Source: Lachnospiraceae bacterium UBA3273 (GTDB taxonomy: Bacteria > Bacillota > Clostridia > Lachnospirales > Lachnospiraceae). Taken from it: a stretch of 60,984 nucleotides of DNA. The translations under genes and the position numbers were made by a program. The notes beneath the pieces were generated by a model. The model ran no database searches, was not told where the DNA came from, and saw nothing but the letters and a program-made list of their open reading frames with translations. The stretch is from positions 1 through 60,984 of the forward strand of contig DEUB01000044.1 of assembly GCA_002362385.1 (NCBI GenBank). Direction: 5' to 3'. Positions 9,672 to 18,009 of this stretch are shown here, piece by piece; position 1 is the first letter of the stretch; the number at the start of each line of letters is the position of its first letter.

Positions 9672-10115
9672 TCATAAATTTTTCTGTTCAAGAAAAAAAG
9701 CATGCAAATCGCTGAGGCTTTGTGATAAAATCTCCTGTTCTTCCTCTGACAAACGGCTTGCCACGGCATCTATCAGCTCTTTATGAAATTTCGCATGTCT
9801 TGCATAGGCTTTTCTCCCCTTAGCGCTCAAGGAAACCAGGACCACCCGCCTGTCCTCCTCAGACCTGACGCGCTCCACATAACCCTTTTTGACCAGACCG
9901 TTTACGGCTATGGTTAAGGTTCCCATGGTAACGCTCAAGGCTTTTGCCACAGAGGACATATTTTTTGCCTTTTCTATACCGATCGCGTTGATAACATGCA
10001 TATCGTTCAATGTTAAATTACTGAATTCCCCCGTCTTGATCTGCCGCTCTTCAATGTTATTGATATCCCTGAATAGCTCCACAAACAAGCGGTTCAGCGT
10101 CTCTTTAATATCCAC
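9672..10115 (-). CDS. MarR-family regulator, FabT-like
   Basis: This is a 147-residue winged-helix regulator. The helix-turn-helix region (about residues 50-75, SSVAKALSVTMGTLTIAVN) is followed by the wing with KKGYVERVRSEEDRRVV, and it ends in a dimerisation helix. The pattern matches streptococcal FabT (TLGT/TSLNNLERKGYIERVRSEQDRRVV) more closely than generic MarR proteins. FabT uses acyl-ACP as co-repressor and controls fatty-acid synthesis. The fab cluster in this window (47.6-52.6 kb) carries two FabT-type boxes, TTTGAnnnTCAAA. I saw no such box at this gene itself. It sits 28 nt downstream of the nucleoid-associated-protein gene and is probably cotranscribed. The family call is firm; the FabT assignment is likely but rests on recalled similarity. 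Confidence 0.8.
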   Translation of the reverse strand: MDIKETLNRLFVELFRDINNIEERQIKTGEFSNLTLNDMHVINAIGIEKAKNMSSVAKALSVTMGTLTIAVNGLVKKGYVERVRSEEDRRVVLVSLSAKGRKAYARHAKFHKELIDAVASRLSEEEQEILSQSLSDLHAFFLEQKNL

Positions 10116-10143
10116 TGTGCTACCTCTTTCTTTTATCTGTTCA

Positions 10144-11163
10144 TCAGATTCTGGCTGTCAGGCACCCGATCTTTTTGATAAGGACTGACACGCTTCCGTC
10201 GGCTTCGGTAATAAATTCCACGCTGGAGGGATCGTTATATTCCTTCATGGGAATTTTGATTTCTATGCCGGAATCCGTTTTCAGCACCTGCGTTTCATAT
10301 TTTTTAACGGTTTTCTCGCTCTGGGGCCTGATCTCTTCATGCACCATATCGTATTTTTCCATTTTTTCCTGAAATTCCTGCTTAAGCTGGGGCTTTTCCT
10401 CAAAAATCTTATCCGCTATGGTTTCCACCGTAAAGCTGCCGTTTTCCTCAAGCTCCTGATGAATGATATTTTTCGCCTTCATGTTGGCTTCATACTGCTT
10501 TGTTTCATCATAATATCCATTCTGCACATTTTCAACCGCTTTTGTCACAATGGAAAGCTTGGATTTGGGCGAAAGCCTGCTGGAACATTTCAGGAAAAGA
10601 TAGGTAAAGTAATTGGTCTTTTCCCCGTTCACATCATACTTTTTCTCAATGGCATAAACGCTCAGATCGGACAAATTGATGATTGCCGCCTCCTGCAGCC
10701 TCTGGCTCTCCGTGGGCAGAATGGATTTATATTTGATGATCTGGTTTTCATTCCCCTCATCCTTTGCCTGGGTCTTATGGGTATAGAATTCCTTATAATT
10801 CATTTTCAAAAGGGCCAGGTAACGGTTTTCCCGCTCGTCAAAGCGGACAACCATCAGATCCGCCGCCGGAATATCAATATTGCTGTTCATGATCTGGTAA
10901 AGGAAATTTGCCATATCCTTGCTCACATCCACAAAATATTCCTCATCATATTGTATGAGCATCTTATAGACTTCAGATTCTTCCTTGTAAAACCGGCATG
11001 TTTTGCAATCGTCCCCGGAAACGATCTTATAGATGTGTTCCCGCAAAAAGTCCGCAAACTCCGAGCCGAATTCCGTTTCCGTATCCGATAGGACCGGCAT
11101 TCCTACCGTAGAATCCATAATATGTACGATCACTCTTTTTATTCTGATATCATCCTTATACAT
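10144..11163 (-). CDS. Nucleoid-associated protein (NdpA/37-kDa family)
   Basis: About 339 residues with the features of PF04245: N-terminal IKRVIVHIMD, a central Cys pair (DDCKTCRFY), and LALLKMNYKEFYTH near the middle, followed by the helical C-terminal half. Members bind DNA or associate with the nucleoid; the exact role in Firmicutes is unclear. I chose the ATG at 11163 because GGAGAGGG sits 5 nt upstream. A GTG at 11205 would add 14 residues without a good ribosome site. It is likely first in a transcript with the FabT-like gene. Confidence 0.82.
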   Translation of the reverse strand: MYKDDIRIKRVIVHIMDSTVGMPVLSDTETEFGSEFADFLREHIYKIVSGDDCKTCRFYKEESEVYKMLIQYDEEYFVDVSKDMANFLYQIMNSNIDIPAADLMVVRFDERENRYLALLKMNYKEFYTHKTQAKDEGNENQIIKYKSILPTESQRLQEAAIINLSDLSVYAIEKKYDVNGEKTNYFTYLFLKCSSRLSPKSKLSIVTKAVENVQNGYYDETKQYEANMKAKNIIHQELEENGSFTVETIADKIFEEKPQLKQEFQEKMEKYDMVHEEIRPQSEKTVKKYETQVLKTDSGIEIKIPMKEYNDPSSVEFITEADGSVSVLIKKIGCLTARI

Positions 11164-11220
11164 AATTTCCCTCTCCATCGACCACTTTTGTTTCTTATCG
11201 TTCACTTTCTGCCTGTATTT

Positions 11221-12168
11221 TTATATGGCTCCTATATATTTTAACACAAAAATCCAAAATGTCAGACTGACGGAACTGAAAAATGTCGTCGCCACCACCG
11301 TTCCGGATGTCAGAACACCTTCATGTCCCATATTTTTCGCCATGATATAGCAGCTTGGCGTTGTAGCCGAACCCAGCATGACCAGAATGGCTACCAGCTT
11401 CTCTCCCGTAAATCCCATCCACAAGGCAACAGGCAGAAACAATGCCGGAAGAAGCAGCAGCTTCACAGCGGTACAGACTGCCGTAAGCCGGAGCTTCTTA
11501 ACGGCTTTTCTTCCCTCAAATCCCGCTCCTAATCCGATCAGGGCCAAAGGCGACGCCATTACCGAAAAATTATGTATGGTCTTGTCCACTATATACGGAA
11601 ATTCCACATGCATAAGGGATACGGCTATCCCCAATACAATGCTGATGATAATGGGATTTCTGGCAATTCCCATAATGGATTTTTTCAAGCCCTCTTTATT
11701 CAATTTATGTTCTCCCGGTCCCGTAAAGGAAAGAATCACTACCGCCATTACATTGTATAAGGGCACCGTTCCGATAATCATAAGGGGCGCCATTAAAGAT
11801 GTCCCGTAAATATTCTGGATAAACGCCAGCCCCAGCACTGCCGCGCTGCTGCGGTAACACCCCTGGGTAAATTCCCCAATCACGTCCTTCTCTTTCAAAA
11901 GCAGGCTGCTGATCCCCCAAATAGCAAAAATGCTGACAAAGGTAACGCCAAAGCAGAACAGCACATATTTTCCGTCCCAGACGGAAGCAAAATCGGCTCC
12001 TGCCAGATCTTCAAAAAGCATTACAGGCAGGGTTACCTGAAAATTAAATTTATTTAAAACCTTCACAAAAGGCTCGTCTATCATCCTGCATTGCTTGAAT
12101 AAATACCCCAGGACCATGGTCAGAAAGATCGGTATTGTAGCGTTTAAAGAAAAAATTAAGTGTTCCAT
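11221..12168 (-). CDS. AEC-family (auxin efflux carrier-like) transporter
   Basis: A 315-residue integral membrane protein with about ten hydrophobic helices in two halves, containing LPVMLFEDLAGA in the first half and LLLPALFLPVALW plus SATTPSCYIMA in the second, as in PF03547 permeases. Family members export or exchange organic anions such as malate; the substrate cannot be read here. It follows the unknown 424-residue protein by 20 nt and is probably in the same transcript. Confidence 0.85.
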   Translation of the reverse strand: MEHLIFSLNATIPIFLTMVLGYLFKQCRMIDEPFVKVLNKFNFQVTLPVMLFEDLAGADFASVWDGKYVLFCFGVTFVSIFAIWGISSLLLKEKDVIGEFTQGCYRSSAAVLGLAFIQNIYGTSLMAPLMIIGTVPLYNVMAVVILSFTGPGEHKLNKEGLKKSIMGIARNPIIISIVLGIAVSLMHVEFPYIVDKTIHNFSVMASPLALIGLGAGFEGRKAVKKLRLTAVCTAVKLLLLPALFLPVALWMGFTGEKLVAILVMLGSATTPSCYIMAKNMGHEGVLTSGTVVATTFFSSVSLTFWIFVLKYIGAI

Positions 12169-12187
12169 GTTTACTCTGATTACCTTT

Positions 12188-13462
12188 TCAGATTAATTCC
12201 GGTTCCTCTTGAACCTCTTCCAGTTTGTTGATCAAGTGTTCTTCCAGAGCCAGGATATCCTGAAAGAGATTTTTCTGAAGCAGGGAAAAATCCTTTTGTT
12301 TTAAAGGGATCTTACCGCAATACTTTTTATAGTAATCATTGATTTCCTTTCGTTTCTTTTTAATGGCAGTATCTTTTCCATGCTCAAAATCATGTCTGAA
12401 GTCCGTCCTTATGGATTTTACCGCAAAAATACACTCATAAACGCTTTCGTTCCGTACGGCGGAATCCGTAACTACCTTTTTTATCCTTTCCAGATTTTCA
12501 TACAGCAAAAAATACAAAGCGTCAATTATTTTTCCCAATTCGTCTTTAGACGAACAGGTTATGGTTGCGATCTCGACCGCGCCTGTTACTAATTTATCCG
12601 TAGGCCTGAAAAATTTATCCTTATTTTTGTCCTCGCACAACTGATTGATGACCATGGCATTTTCCACAATCAGCTTTCCCATTTCGGTAATCTCAACAAG
12701 AATGGATTTTTCCAGCCCTTCTTCCGGCGTTATATGTATGTCCTTTCTGTTGGTATAACCGATATATTGCGGGATTTTAGAAAGGGTTGAAGGAATTTCT
12801 TCTGTTTCCCGGACTTTTGCATCTATGATGACCTCGCTGCCATCCTCCTCTTCATCCTCTATCTGTGTCCGGACTGCATTAAGAAAATCGCTGGTCCAGC
12901 CCACCTGTCTGTCTACAAATTTGGAAGCTGCGTCTAACATTCCCAGACGGCCTTCTATATTAAGTTCGTCTTGCCGAAAGGCTTTTTGAATGGCCTTGTG
13001 CTGATTCTCCACCAGCCTTTCATAATCTGAAAGAAAGGAAGCTGGCGCAATCAGCTTCTTCCACTTATCCCCTGCCGCATCCGATATGGAATCAATAAGG
13101 GAAAGCTGTGCGGAGGTAAAAGGTATCTCCAAATCCATGGATAATCTGTCGGCCATTTGAAAGGTTTTCTCTTCCAGTTCCAAGAGAGAATCCGACGGCA
13201 TCAGTTTGGAAACGGGTCCGAAGCAATCCAGACCGGCTGTATCACTTTTCCCCATAAACCAGGGATTTTCTTTTTTCAACCAGTCCAGACTCCATGTATC
13301 CTCAATCCGGTTTATTTTTACCGCATCCTGCCACCTCTGCCAAAAGTCTGTTTTTTTCTTCAGGCCATCTATAACATCTTCAACTTCCTTTAAGCTTCTT
13401 TCGGAATCTGTCAGATAATCCCGTTTTAGCAGCGCGGCAAAACCGTTTCGTCCGTCATCCAT
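12188..13462 (-). CDS. Unrecognised helical protein with HEPN-like C-terminal motif
   Basis: A 424-residue soluble protein that I cannot place in a family. It is mostly charged and helical, with no membrane segment or signal peptide. The ATG at 13462 is preceded by AAGGAGA. Residues about 352-361 read RTDFRHDFEH, which contains two overlapping R-x4-H patterns (R352/H357 and R356/H361) inside a predicted all-helical C-terminal region; this is the signature arrangement of HEPN RNases. A patch of acidic residues (EDEEEDGSE) occurs near the middle. HEPN proteins often serve in toxin-antitoxin or antiphage roles, but no antitoxin-like partner is adjacent; the next gene is a transporter. Function unassigned. 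Confidence 0.7.
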   Translation of the reverse strand: MDDGRNGFAALLKRDYLTDSERSLKEVEDVIDGLKKKTDFWQRWQDAVKINRIEDTWSLDWLKKENPWFMGKSDTAGLDCFGPVSKLMPSDSLLELEEKTFQMADRLSMDLEIPFTSAQLSLIDSISDAAGDKWKKLIAPASFLSDYERLVENQHKAIQKAFRQDELNIEGRLGMLDAASKFVDRQVGWTSDFLNAVRTQIEDEEEDGSEVIIDAKVRETEEIPSTLSKIPQYIGYTNRKDIHITPEEGLEKSILVEITEMGKLIVENAMVINQLCEDKNKDKFFRPTDKLVTGAVEIATITCSSKDELGKIIDALYFLLYENLERIKKVVTDSAVRNESVYECIFAVKSIRTDFRHDFEHGKDTAIKKKRKEINDYYKKYCGKIPLKQKDFSLLQKNLFQDILALEEHLINKLEEVQEEPELI

Positions 13463-13565
13463 AAGATTTTCTCCTTTGTTTATTTCTATCTTATGTTACA
13501 GGATTTCTTTTCCGATTACAAGTCCCGGCAGCCGCCTTGAAAATTGATTTCCGCAACCCACCCTA

Positions 13566-13594
13566 TTGTGCATTCATATTTATGCTAATATAAT
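13566..13594 (+). promoter_or_regulatory. Sigma-A promoter of the C39-like peptidase gene
   Basis: TTGTGC (13566-13571) and TATAAT (13589-13594) are separated by 17 bp. The start codon lies 85 nt downstream, with AGGAGA at the proper place. The remaining 13463-13678 interval also must hold the minus-strand promoter of the unknown gene, which I could not pinpoint. Confidence 0.7.
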
Positions 13595-13678
13595 GTAAAT
13601 TATCTGAATTTGTGAGCATCAGGCACATTTAATCAACAGTCAATACTTTACAGTTTATATCATCAGGAGAAAGAAAAT

Positions 13679-14278
13679 ATGAATCCCAAAAGAAAAAGAC
13701 TCTTTACGGTCATCATGATATCCGCATGTATTATATTAGCGCTTATTGCACTGGTTTTTCTGCGGTTTCGAGGCAGTACCCGCATAAAACCTTCTTTTGA
13801 TATTGTCCCCGGCACAGATATTGTCCGCTATCGTCAGGACGATCCAAAGTGGGCGGATGAACACCTTGGTAATTCAAAATATACATTAGACTCTTCCGGC
13901 TGTCTGGTAAGCTGCATTGCTTCTGCACTTTCCATGGAGCATGATATGGAAGAAAACCCTTCCACATTAAACGCCCGTTTGTCTTCTGACGGAGTTTATG
14001 ATTCTGAGGGTAATATACAATGGGAAGGGCTTCGTCAATCAACCGGTCATCAGGTAGACCTGCCTTCGGACATTTCATCTGATACGATTGACAGTTATTT
14101 GTCCCGGGGAGTTTTTCCTATTGTAAGGGTTCGAATGTACGCCCTTGGAAACGCACACTATGTATTGATCGTAAAAGCCGAAAACGGCAGATACTGGTGT
14201 ATGGACCCGCTGAAGGATGAGCTGACAGACTTATCTGATTATGGAAACCGTATTTATGCCATTCGATGTGTTTATTGA
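13679..14278 (+). CDS. Membrane-anchored C39-like cysteine peptidase family protein
   Basis: A 199-residue protein with one N-terminal membrane helix (about residues 8-28, LFTVIMISACIILALIALVF) and an extracellular domain resembling peptidase_C39_2 (PF13529). The domain has YRQDDPKWAD, the catalytic-Cys segment SSGCLVSCIASAL (about residue 76), and the His segment NAHYVLIVKAENGRYWCMDP with a following Asp. A peptidase or amidase acting on the cell surface is likely, with unknown substrate. It is monocistronic: its own promoter is upstream, and a hairpin at 14373-14390 follows. AGGAGA precedes the ATG. Confidence 0.8.
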   Translation: MNPKRKRLFTVIMISACIILALIALVFLRFRGSTRIKPSFDIVPGTDIVRYRQDDPKWADEHLGNSKYTLDSSGCLVSCIASALSMEHDMEENPSTLNARLSSDGVYDSEGNIQWEGLRQSTGHQVDLPSDISSDTIDSYLSRGVFPIVRVRMYALGNAHYVLIVKAENGRYWCMDPLKDELTDLSDYGNRIYAIRCVY

Positions 14279-14370
14279 GCTTATCAACGATCATAACGAT
14301 CTTGGCCGTTTTACCATCTAATGTTATAAACGGAAATATTTAATATCAGTTTCCTTGATAATACCAAAAG

Positions 14371-14392
14371 AAGCGCCGCATATACGGCGCCT
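14371..14392. terminator. Bidirectional terminator between converging units
   Basis: GCGCCG (14373-14378) pairs with CGGCGC (14385-14390) across a 6-nt loop. Minus-strand transcripts continue into TTCTTTT and plus-strand ones into CTCTTTC. It ends the long glycoside operon on the minus strand and probably the C39 gene on the plus strand. Confidence 0.75.
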
Positions 14393-14436
14393 CTTTCATT
14401 AAGGGGAACTATATTAAAAAAGGTAATTAGCAAATT

Positions 14437-14826
14437 TTAAATGGTTACTTCTCTTGTTACAATGCCTTCCAGAGGAAAAGGGATATACGCTGTTCTGGTG
14501 CATACCGTCAAACACACTTTATGGTTCCCTTTCGGAAGTCCGCCTTTCTGTAAAACACGAACAGTTGCTTTCTGGTCATACTCCCACTTGATTCCGGCTA
14601 CTGTTTCCATTTCGTCCAAAGTAAACCAGTCAATATGATCTGGGGTAAAACGGATATTTTCACGGGGCACTTCAACACCGTCTGTCTCAACTTTGATATG
14701 GTTTACCATGGAAAGCGGAATTCCCCGATAATAGGTAATATAGGTTTCCATTTCATATCCGATTATTTTGCCGTCTTCTTCCACATTCCGGCAGCTTCCT
14801 TCAACAAATACATTGTTTTCAAACAT
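14437..14826 (-). CDS. C-glycoside deglycosidase beta subunit-like protein (DUF6379)
   Basis: A 129-residue beta-rich protein beginning MFENNVFVEGSCRNV and containing YYRGIPLSMVNHIKVETDG and LTVCTRTAYIPF. This matches the small (beta) subunit of C-glycoside deglycosidases, DgpB-type, described in gut bacteria that cleave puerarin. The subunit pairs with a TIM-barrel alpha subunit, and together they break the C-C bond of a 3-keto-C-glycoside. The alpha-like gene ends 14 nt upstream. It is last in the operon, just before a terminator. Family assignment is by recalled similarity and by the tight pairing. Activity on an O-glycoside or another keto-glycoside is possible. Confidence 0.8.
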   Translation of the reverse strand: MFENNVFVEGSCRNVEEDGKIIGYEMETYITYYRGIPLSMVNHIKVETDGVEVPRENIRFTPDHIDWFTLDEMETVAGIKWEYDQKATVRVLQKGGLPKGNHKVCLTVCTRTAYIPFPLEGIVTREVTI

Positions 14827-14840
14827 CTTTTATATCCTCC

Positions 14841-15857
14841 TTATCCCTGAATTTCCTTTAAAAGTTTCTTGAGCATCTTCTGATGCTTCGCAATCTGTTC
14901 CTTCTCCGGAATTTCACATCCCGGAAGCACCCAGCGGTTTCCTTCATATTCCGTTGATACATATCCGTCATAGCCATGCTTATGAAGATATTCCAAAATC
15001 TCTCTGTAATCAATGCTGTATTCTTCGCCCTCATCCGTCATCTCATACAGTTTGAAATGAAAATGCTGAATATTTTTTACATAAGGATCCATACAGGATA
15101 AATCACGGTTTTCAAATCCAAATACGTTGCCGGCATAGGCTTCATCAGCTTCCTTATTGACTATATGCTCTGACAAGCCGGGAACGTGATATATATCAAT
15201 GCCCTTTCCTTCGGAAAATAAATCCGAACCGCGGGCAAAGATTTCATCTACAAAGCGTACAATCTCATCGCTTGTTCCGAATACTTGCTGATAATACTCT
15301 GTAATAACCCGCGGAACTCTCTTACAAAAGAGACTGGCATCCGGCACAATTCCGATATAAGGAGAATTTAAACGAAGCATTTCCTGCAGAAATTCTTCCG
15401 TTTTGGGCACATCAAAGCCCAATCCTCCGTGAATTTCGATACAAAGGCTGATGCCATATTTTTCTGCCGTAGGAAGCACCGGTTCCAATATCCATGCAGG
15501 CACCATGGATACCAGACGGATAACCTTAAATCCCAGTCTGTGGGCCATCACAATTTCTTTTTTAATCAAATCCACACACTCCCGTTTGGTCAACTCACGG
15601 TTTTTATAGAGATTCGTATTTAAAAATATGTCATCGCAGGCTAAATCCAAACCATACTTTTCCACAAGACGATCCCATTCCGCATACGTCTCTTCAGATG
15701 GTTCCGGGGTTCCATGAAGCATCTGATCCGGTAAAAGTTCAATTCCTTCTACCTCCAGTTCCTTCATGTACTGGAAAACGTCCTCCAATTTCATTGTTCC
15801 TGCCATGAATTCACATTGCAGGCTGTACAGGCTAACACAAGTTTTTATTCTGCTCAT
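14841..15857 (-). CDS. C-glycoside deglycosidase alpha subunit-like TIM-barrel protein
   Basis: A 338-residue member of the sugar phosphate isomerase/epimerase (AP endonuclease 2-like) fold. Probable divalent-metal ligands are Glu141 (CIEIHGG), Asp173 (IVPDASLF), His265 or His267 (QHFHFKL) and Glu303 (STEYEG). The N-terminus MSRIKTCVSLYSLQ and the length fit the DgpC/CarC-type catalytic subunits, which use the metal and a base to eliminate the aglycone from a 3-keto-glycoside. The adjacent beta-like gene is what sets it apart from ordinary isomerases of this fold. It is seventh in an eight-gene operon. Substrate is inferred, not shown. Confidence 0.8.
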   Translation of the reverse strand: MSRIKTCVSLYSLQCEFMAGTMKLEDVFQYMKELEVEGIELLPDQMLHGTPEPSEETYAEWDRLVEKYGLDLACDDIFLNTNLYKNRELTKRECVDLIKKEIVMAHRLGFKVIRLVSMVPAWILEPVLPTAEKYGISLCIEIHGGLGFDVPKTEEFLQEMLRLNSPYIGIVPDASLFCKRVPRVITEYYQQVFGTSDEIVRFVDEIFARGSDLFSEGKGIDIYHVPGLSEHIVNKEADEAYAGNVFGFENRDLSCMDPYVKNIQHFHFKLYEMTDEGEEYSIDYREILEYLHKHGYDGYVSTEYEGNRWVLPGCEIPEKEQIAKHQKMLKKLLKEIQG

Positions 15858-15922
15858 TTCAAATCCTCCTTCTTTATAAGAATAAATTTTATTTCTTTAA
15901 ATGATCATTGCCGCTATTTTTC

Positions 15923-16840
15923 CTATCCGATTATATAATTTTCAATATAATGCTTTGAAAGAAGCAGCGAATTGTGCACATCCTCTTTTGATTTTTCAAA
16001 AGCCTTATCTTCAATTTCCAGGCAGATATAGCCGTTATATCCTATGTCCGTCAAAGCGCTGACATATTTTCCCCAGTTCACATCTCCCAGACCCGGAAGC
16101 TTGGGCGACATATATTCAAGAGGATATGCCATGGTTCCCACTTTTTCCAGTCTGTCGGCATAAAGCTTAATATCTTTGATATGCACATGAAAAATTTTAT
16201 CCCGGAAATCATAAATAGGCTTTATGTAATCTATCATCTGCCATACAAAGTGGGAGGGGTCATAATTGATTCCCAGATTATCGCTTTTCAGTATCTCAAA
16301 AATTTTTTTCCAGTTGGCAGGGCTGGTAAACAGATTCTGCCCTCCCGGCCACTGCTCCTGTCCGAAAAGCATGGGGCAGTTTTCAATGGCTACCTTTACG
16401 TTTTCCCTTTCCGCTTCCTTTAAGATATCAGGCCAGACTGCCGCGACCACCTCAAGATTTTCCTCTACAGTAGCATCCGTTACCCTTCCGATAAAGGTAG
16501 TAACCATATTGACTCCCAATTTGGCAGAAGCCTTAATCACTTTCTTTAAATGTGTAACGGCTTCCGTTCTTTTTTCCGGGTCCCGGTCTAAAGTATTGGG
16601 ATAATAAGCCAAAGAGGAAATCTCCACGTTCTTTTTGGAACAATACGCCTTTATCTCTTCCGCCCTTTTGTCATCAAGGGCATCCACATCAATATGGGTT
16701 ACCCCCGCATAACGTCTTTCCGCTTTTCCCTTTGGCCAGCACGCCACTTCTATACAACTAAAACCATGCTCAGACGCAAAGTCCACCACTTCTTCAAAGC
16801 TTTCATCCTGCAAAATAGCAGTAACAAATCCCAGCTTCAT
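15923..16840 (-). CDS. Sugar phosphate isomerase/epimerase family TIM-barrel protein
   Basis: About 305 residues. Metal-ligand motifs are in the usual order: AIENCPM (Glu), NYDPSHFVWQ (Asp), FHVHIKDIK (His) and CLEIED (Glu). Family members isomerise, epimerise or dehydrate free keto-sugars. In this operon it most likely handles the 3-keto-hexose released by the neighbouring cleavage enzyme; this is inference. Start choice: the frame is open to 16882, but AGAGG lies 8 nt before the ATG at 16840 and the encoded MKLGFVTAIL matches the first beta strand. With that start it begins 20 nt after the oxidoreductase stop. Confidence 0.82.
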   Translation of the reverse strand: MKLGFVTAILQDESFEEVVDFASEHGFSCIEVACWPKGKAERRYAGVTHIDVDALDDKRAEEIKAYCSKKNVEISSLAYYPNTLDRDPEKRTEAVTHLKKVIKASAKLGVNMVTTFIGRVTDATVEENLEVVAAVWPDILKEAERENVKVAIENCPMLFGQEQWPGGQNLFTSPANWKKIFEILKSDNLGINYDPSHFVWQMIDYIKPIYDFRDKIFHVHIKDIKLYADRLEKVGTMAYPLEYMSPKLPGLGDVNWGKYVSALTDIGYNGYICLEIEDKAFEKSKEDVHNSLLLSKHYIENYIIG

Positions 16841-16860
16841 CTTCATCACCTCTTTACTTT

Positions 16861-17994
16861 TTATTTTTCCACTTCTACCCATGAATTGCTCATGGCGCTC
16901 TCAAAAATACAGTCGCTTAAAATCATTTCCCGAAGTCCGTCTTCCAAACGGGCAAACTCATAATTTCCTTCTGTATCAAAGCTGTCATAGAACTGGCGGA
17001 ACACATTTTTAAAGGCATCGGGAAAGCCTTCTATATGCCCCGACGGATAGGAAGCCAGTGAAGCCGTCTCTTTATGCATTAAGGAAGCATCCTTCGTCAT
17101 AATTTCATTGGGTCTGTCCCTATGTCCGATCCACAAATCATTTAAGCTTTCGGAAGACCACTCAAGGGATTGTTTGCTGCCGGCAACGCTTAAAGTAGTG
17201 GTATTTTTCTTTCCCGCAAAAACCATGGAAACTATGGCGGTCCCGATGGCGCCGTTTTCCAATTCAAACATTACCACCGCTTCGTCTTCCGTATCGATGG
17301 GAATCTCCTCATAGGACACATCCGTTACGGTCTGGAAGGTTTCTACCTTTCCCATGGGTTTCTTTCTGACTGGATAAACAGTCCTGAAAGCCGCATTGAC
17401 TCTCTTAATCTTTTCGCCGGTCACAAATTCTGCCAGATCCATCCAATGAGAACCGATATCCGCAATTGCTCTTGTCTTTCCTACCTGTCCTTTTTCCAGT
17501 CTCCAGCTGTAATCCGTGTCATACATGAGCCAATCCTGAACATATCCCCCATGTACGGAAAATAAGTCTCCCACTTCGCCCTTTTCAATCATCCGATGCA
17601 TTTCATTTGGCATGGGATAAAGTCTGTTATGAAAATTAACGGCTCCTACTATGCCTTTTTCTTTTGCCAGACTTACTAACTCCTTCGCCTGCTCTACCGT
17701 TGTGGTAAAAGGCTTTTCACAGATAAAGTTAACGCCCTTTTCAATGGCATATTTAGCAATTTCATAGTGTGTATGATTCGGCGTACAGATATGAATCGCA
17801 TCCGGTTTCTGTTCGTCAATCATCTTTTTATAATCACTGTAAGCGTTTTCAATGTGCATGGACGCCGCCTTTTTATCTGCGTCTATGGCGTCGCAAAGAG
17901 CTACGACAGATACGTTTCCCAGCCTTCGGAGCATTTCCACATGGACAGCCCCGATAAATCCTGCTCCAATTACTGCTGCCTTATATTCTTTCAT
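16861..17994 (-). CDS. Gfo/Idh/MocA-family NAD(P)-dependent oxidoreductase (DgpA-like)
   Basis: A 377-residue protein with an N-terminal Rossmann motif (AVIGAGFIGAVHVEML), the CICTPNHTHYEI segment, the EKPFTT motif (about residue 95) and the substrate-domain motif DIGSHWMDLAEF. In the DgpABC system the partner of this family oxidises the C3 hydroxyl of the sugar in the intact glycoside, making the 3-keto form that the alpha/beta enzyme cleaves. The gene order here supports the same role. Other members act on myo-inositol or free sugars, so the substrate remains open. Confidence 0.85.
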   Translation of the reverse strand: MKEYKAAVIGAGFIGAVHVEMLRRLGNVSVVALCDAIDADKKAASMHIENAYSDYKKMIDEQKPDAIHICTPNHTHYEIAKYAIEKGVNFICEKPFTTTVEQAKELVSLAKEKGIVGAVNFHNRLYPMPNEMHRMIEKGEVGDLFSVHGGYVQDWLMYDTDYSWRLEKGQVGKTRAIADIGSHWMDLAEFVTGEKIKRVNAAFRTVYPVRKKPMGKVETFQTVTDVSYEEIPIDTEDEAVVMFELENGAIGTAIVSMVFAGKKNTTTLSVAGSKQSLEWSSESLNDLWIGHRDRPNEIMTKDASLMHKETASLASYPSGHIEGFPDAFKNVFRQFYDSFDTEGNYEFARLEDGLREMILSDCIFESAMSNSWVEVEK

Positions 17995-18009
17995 CGCAAG
18001 CGCTCCTTC

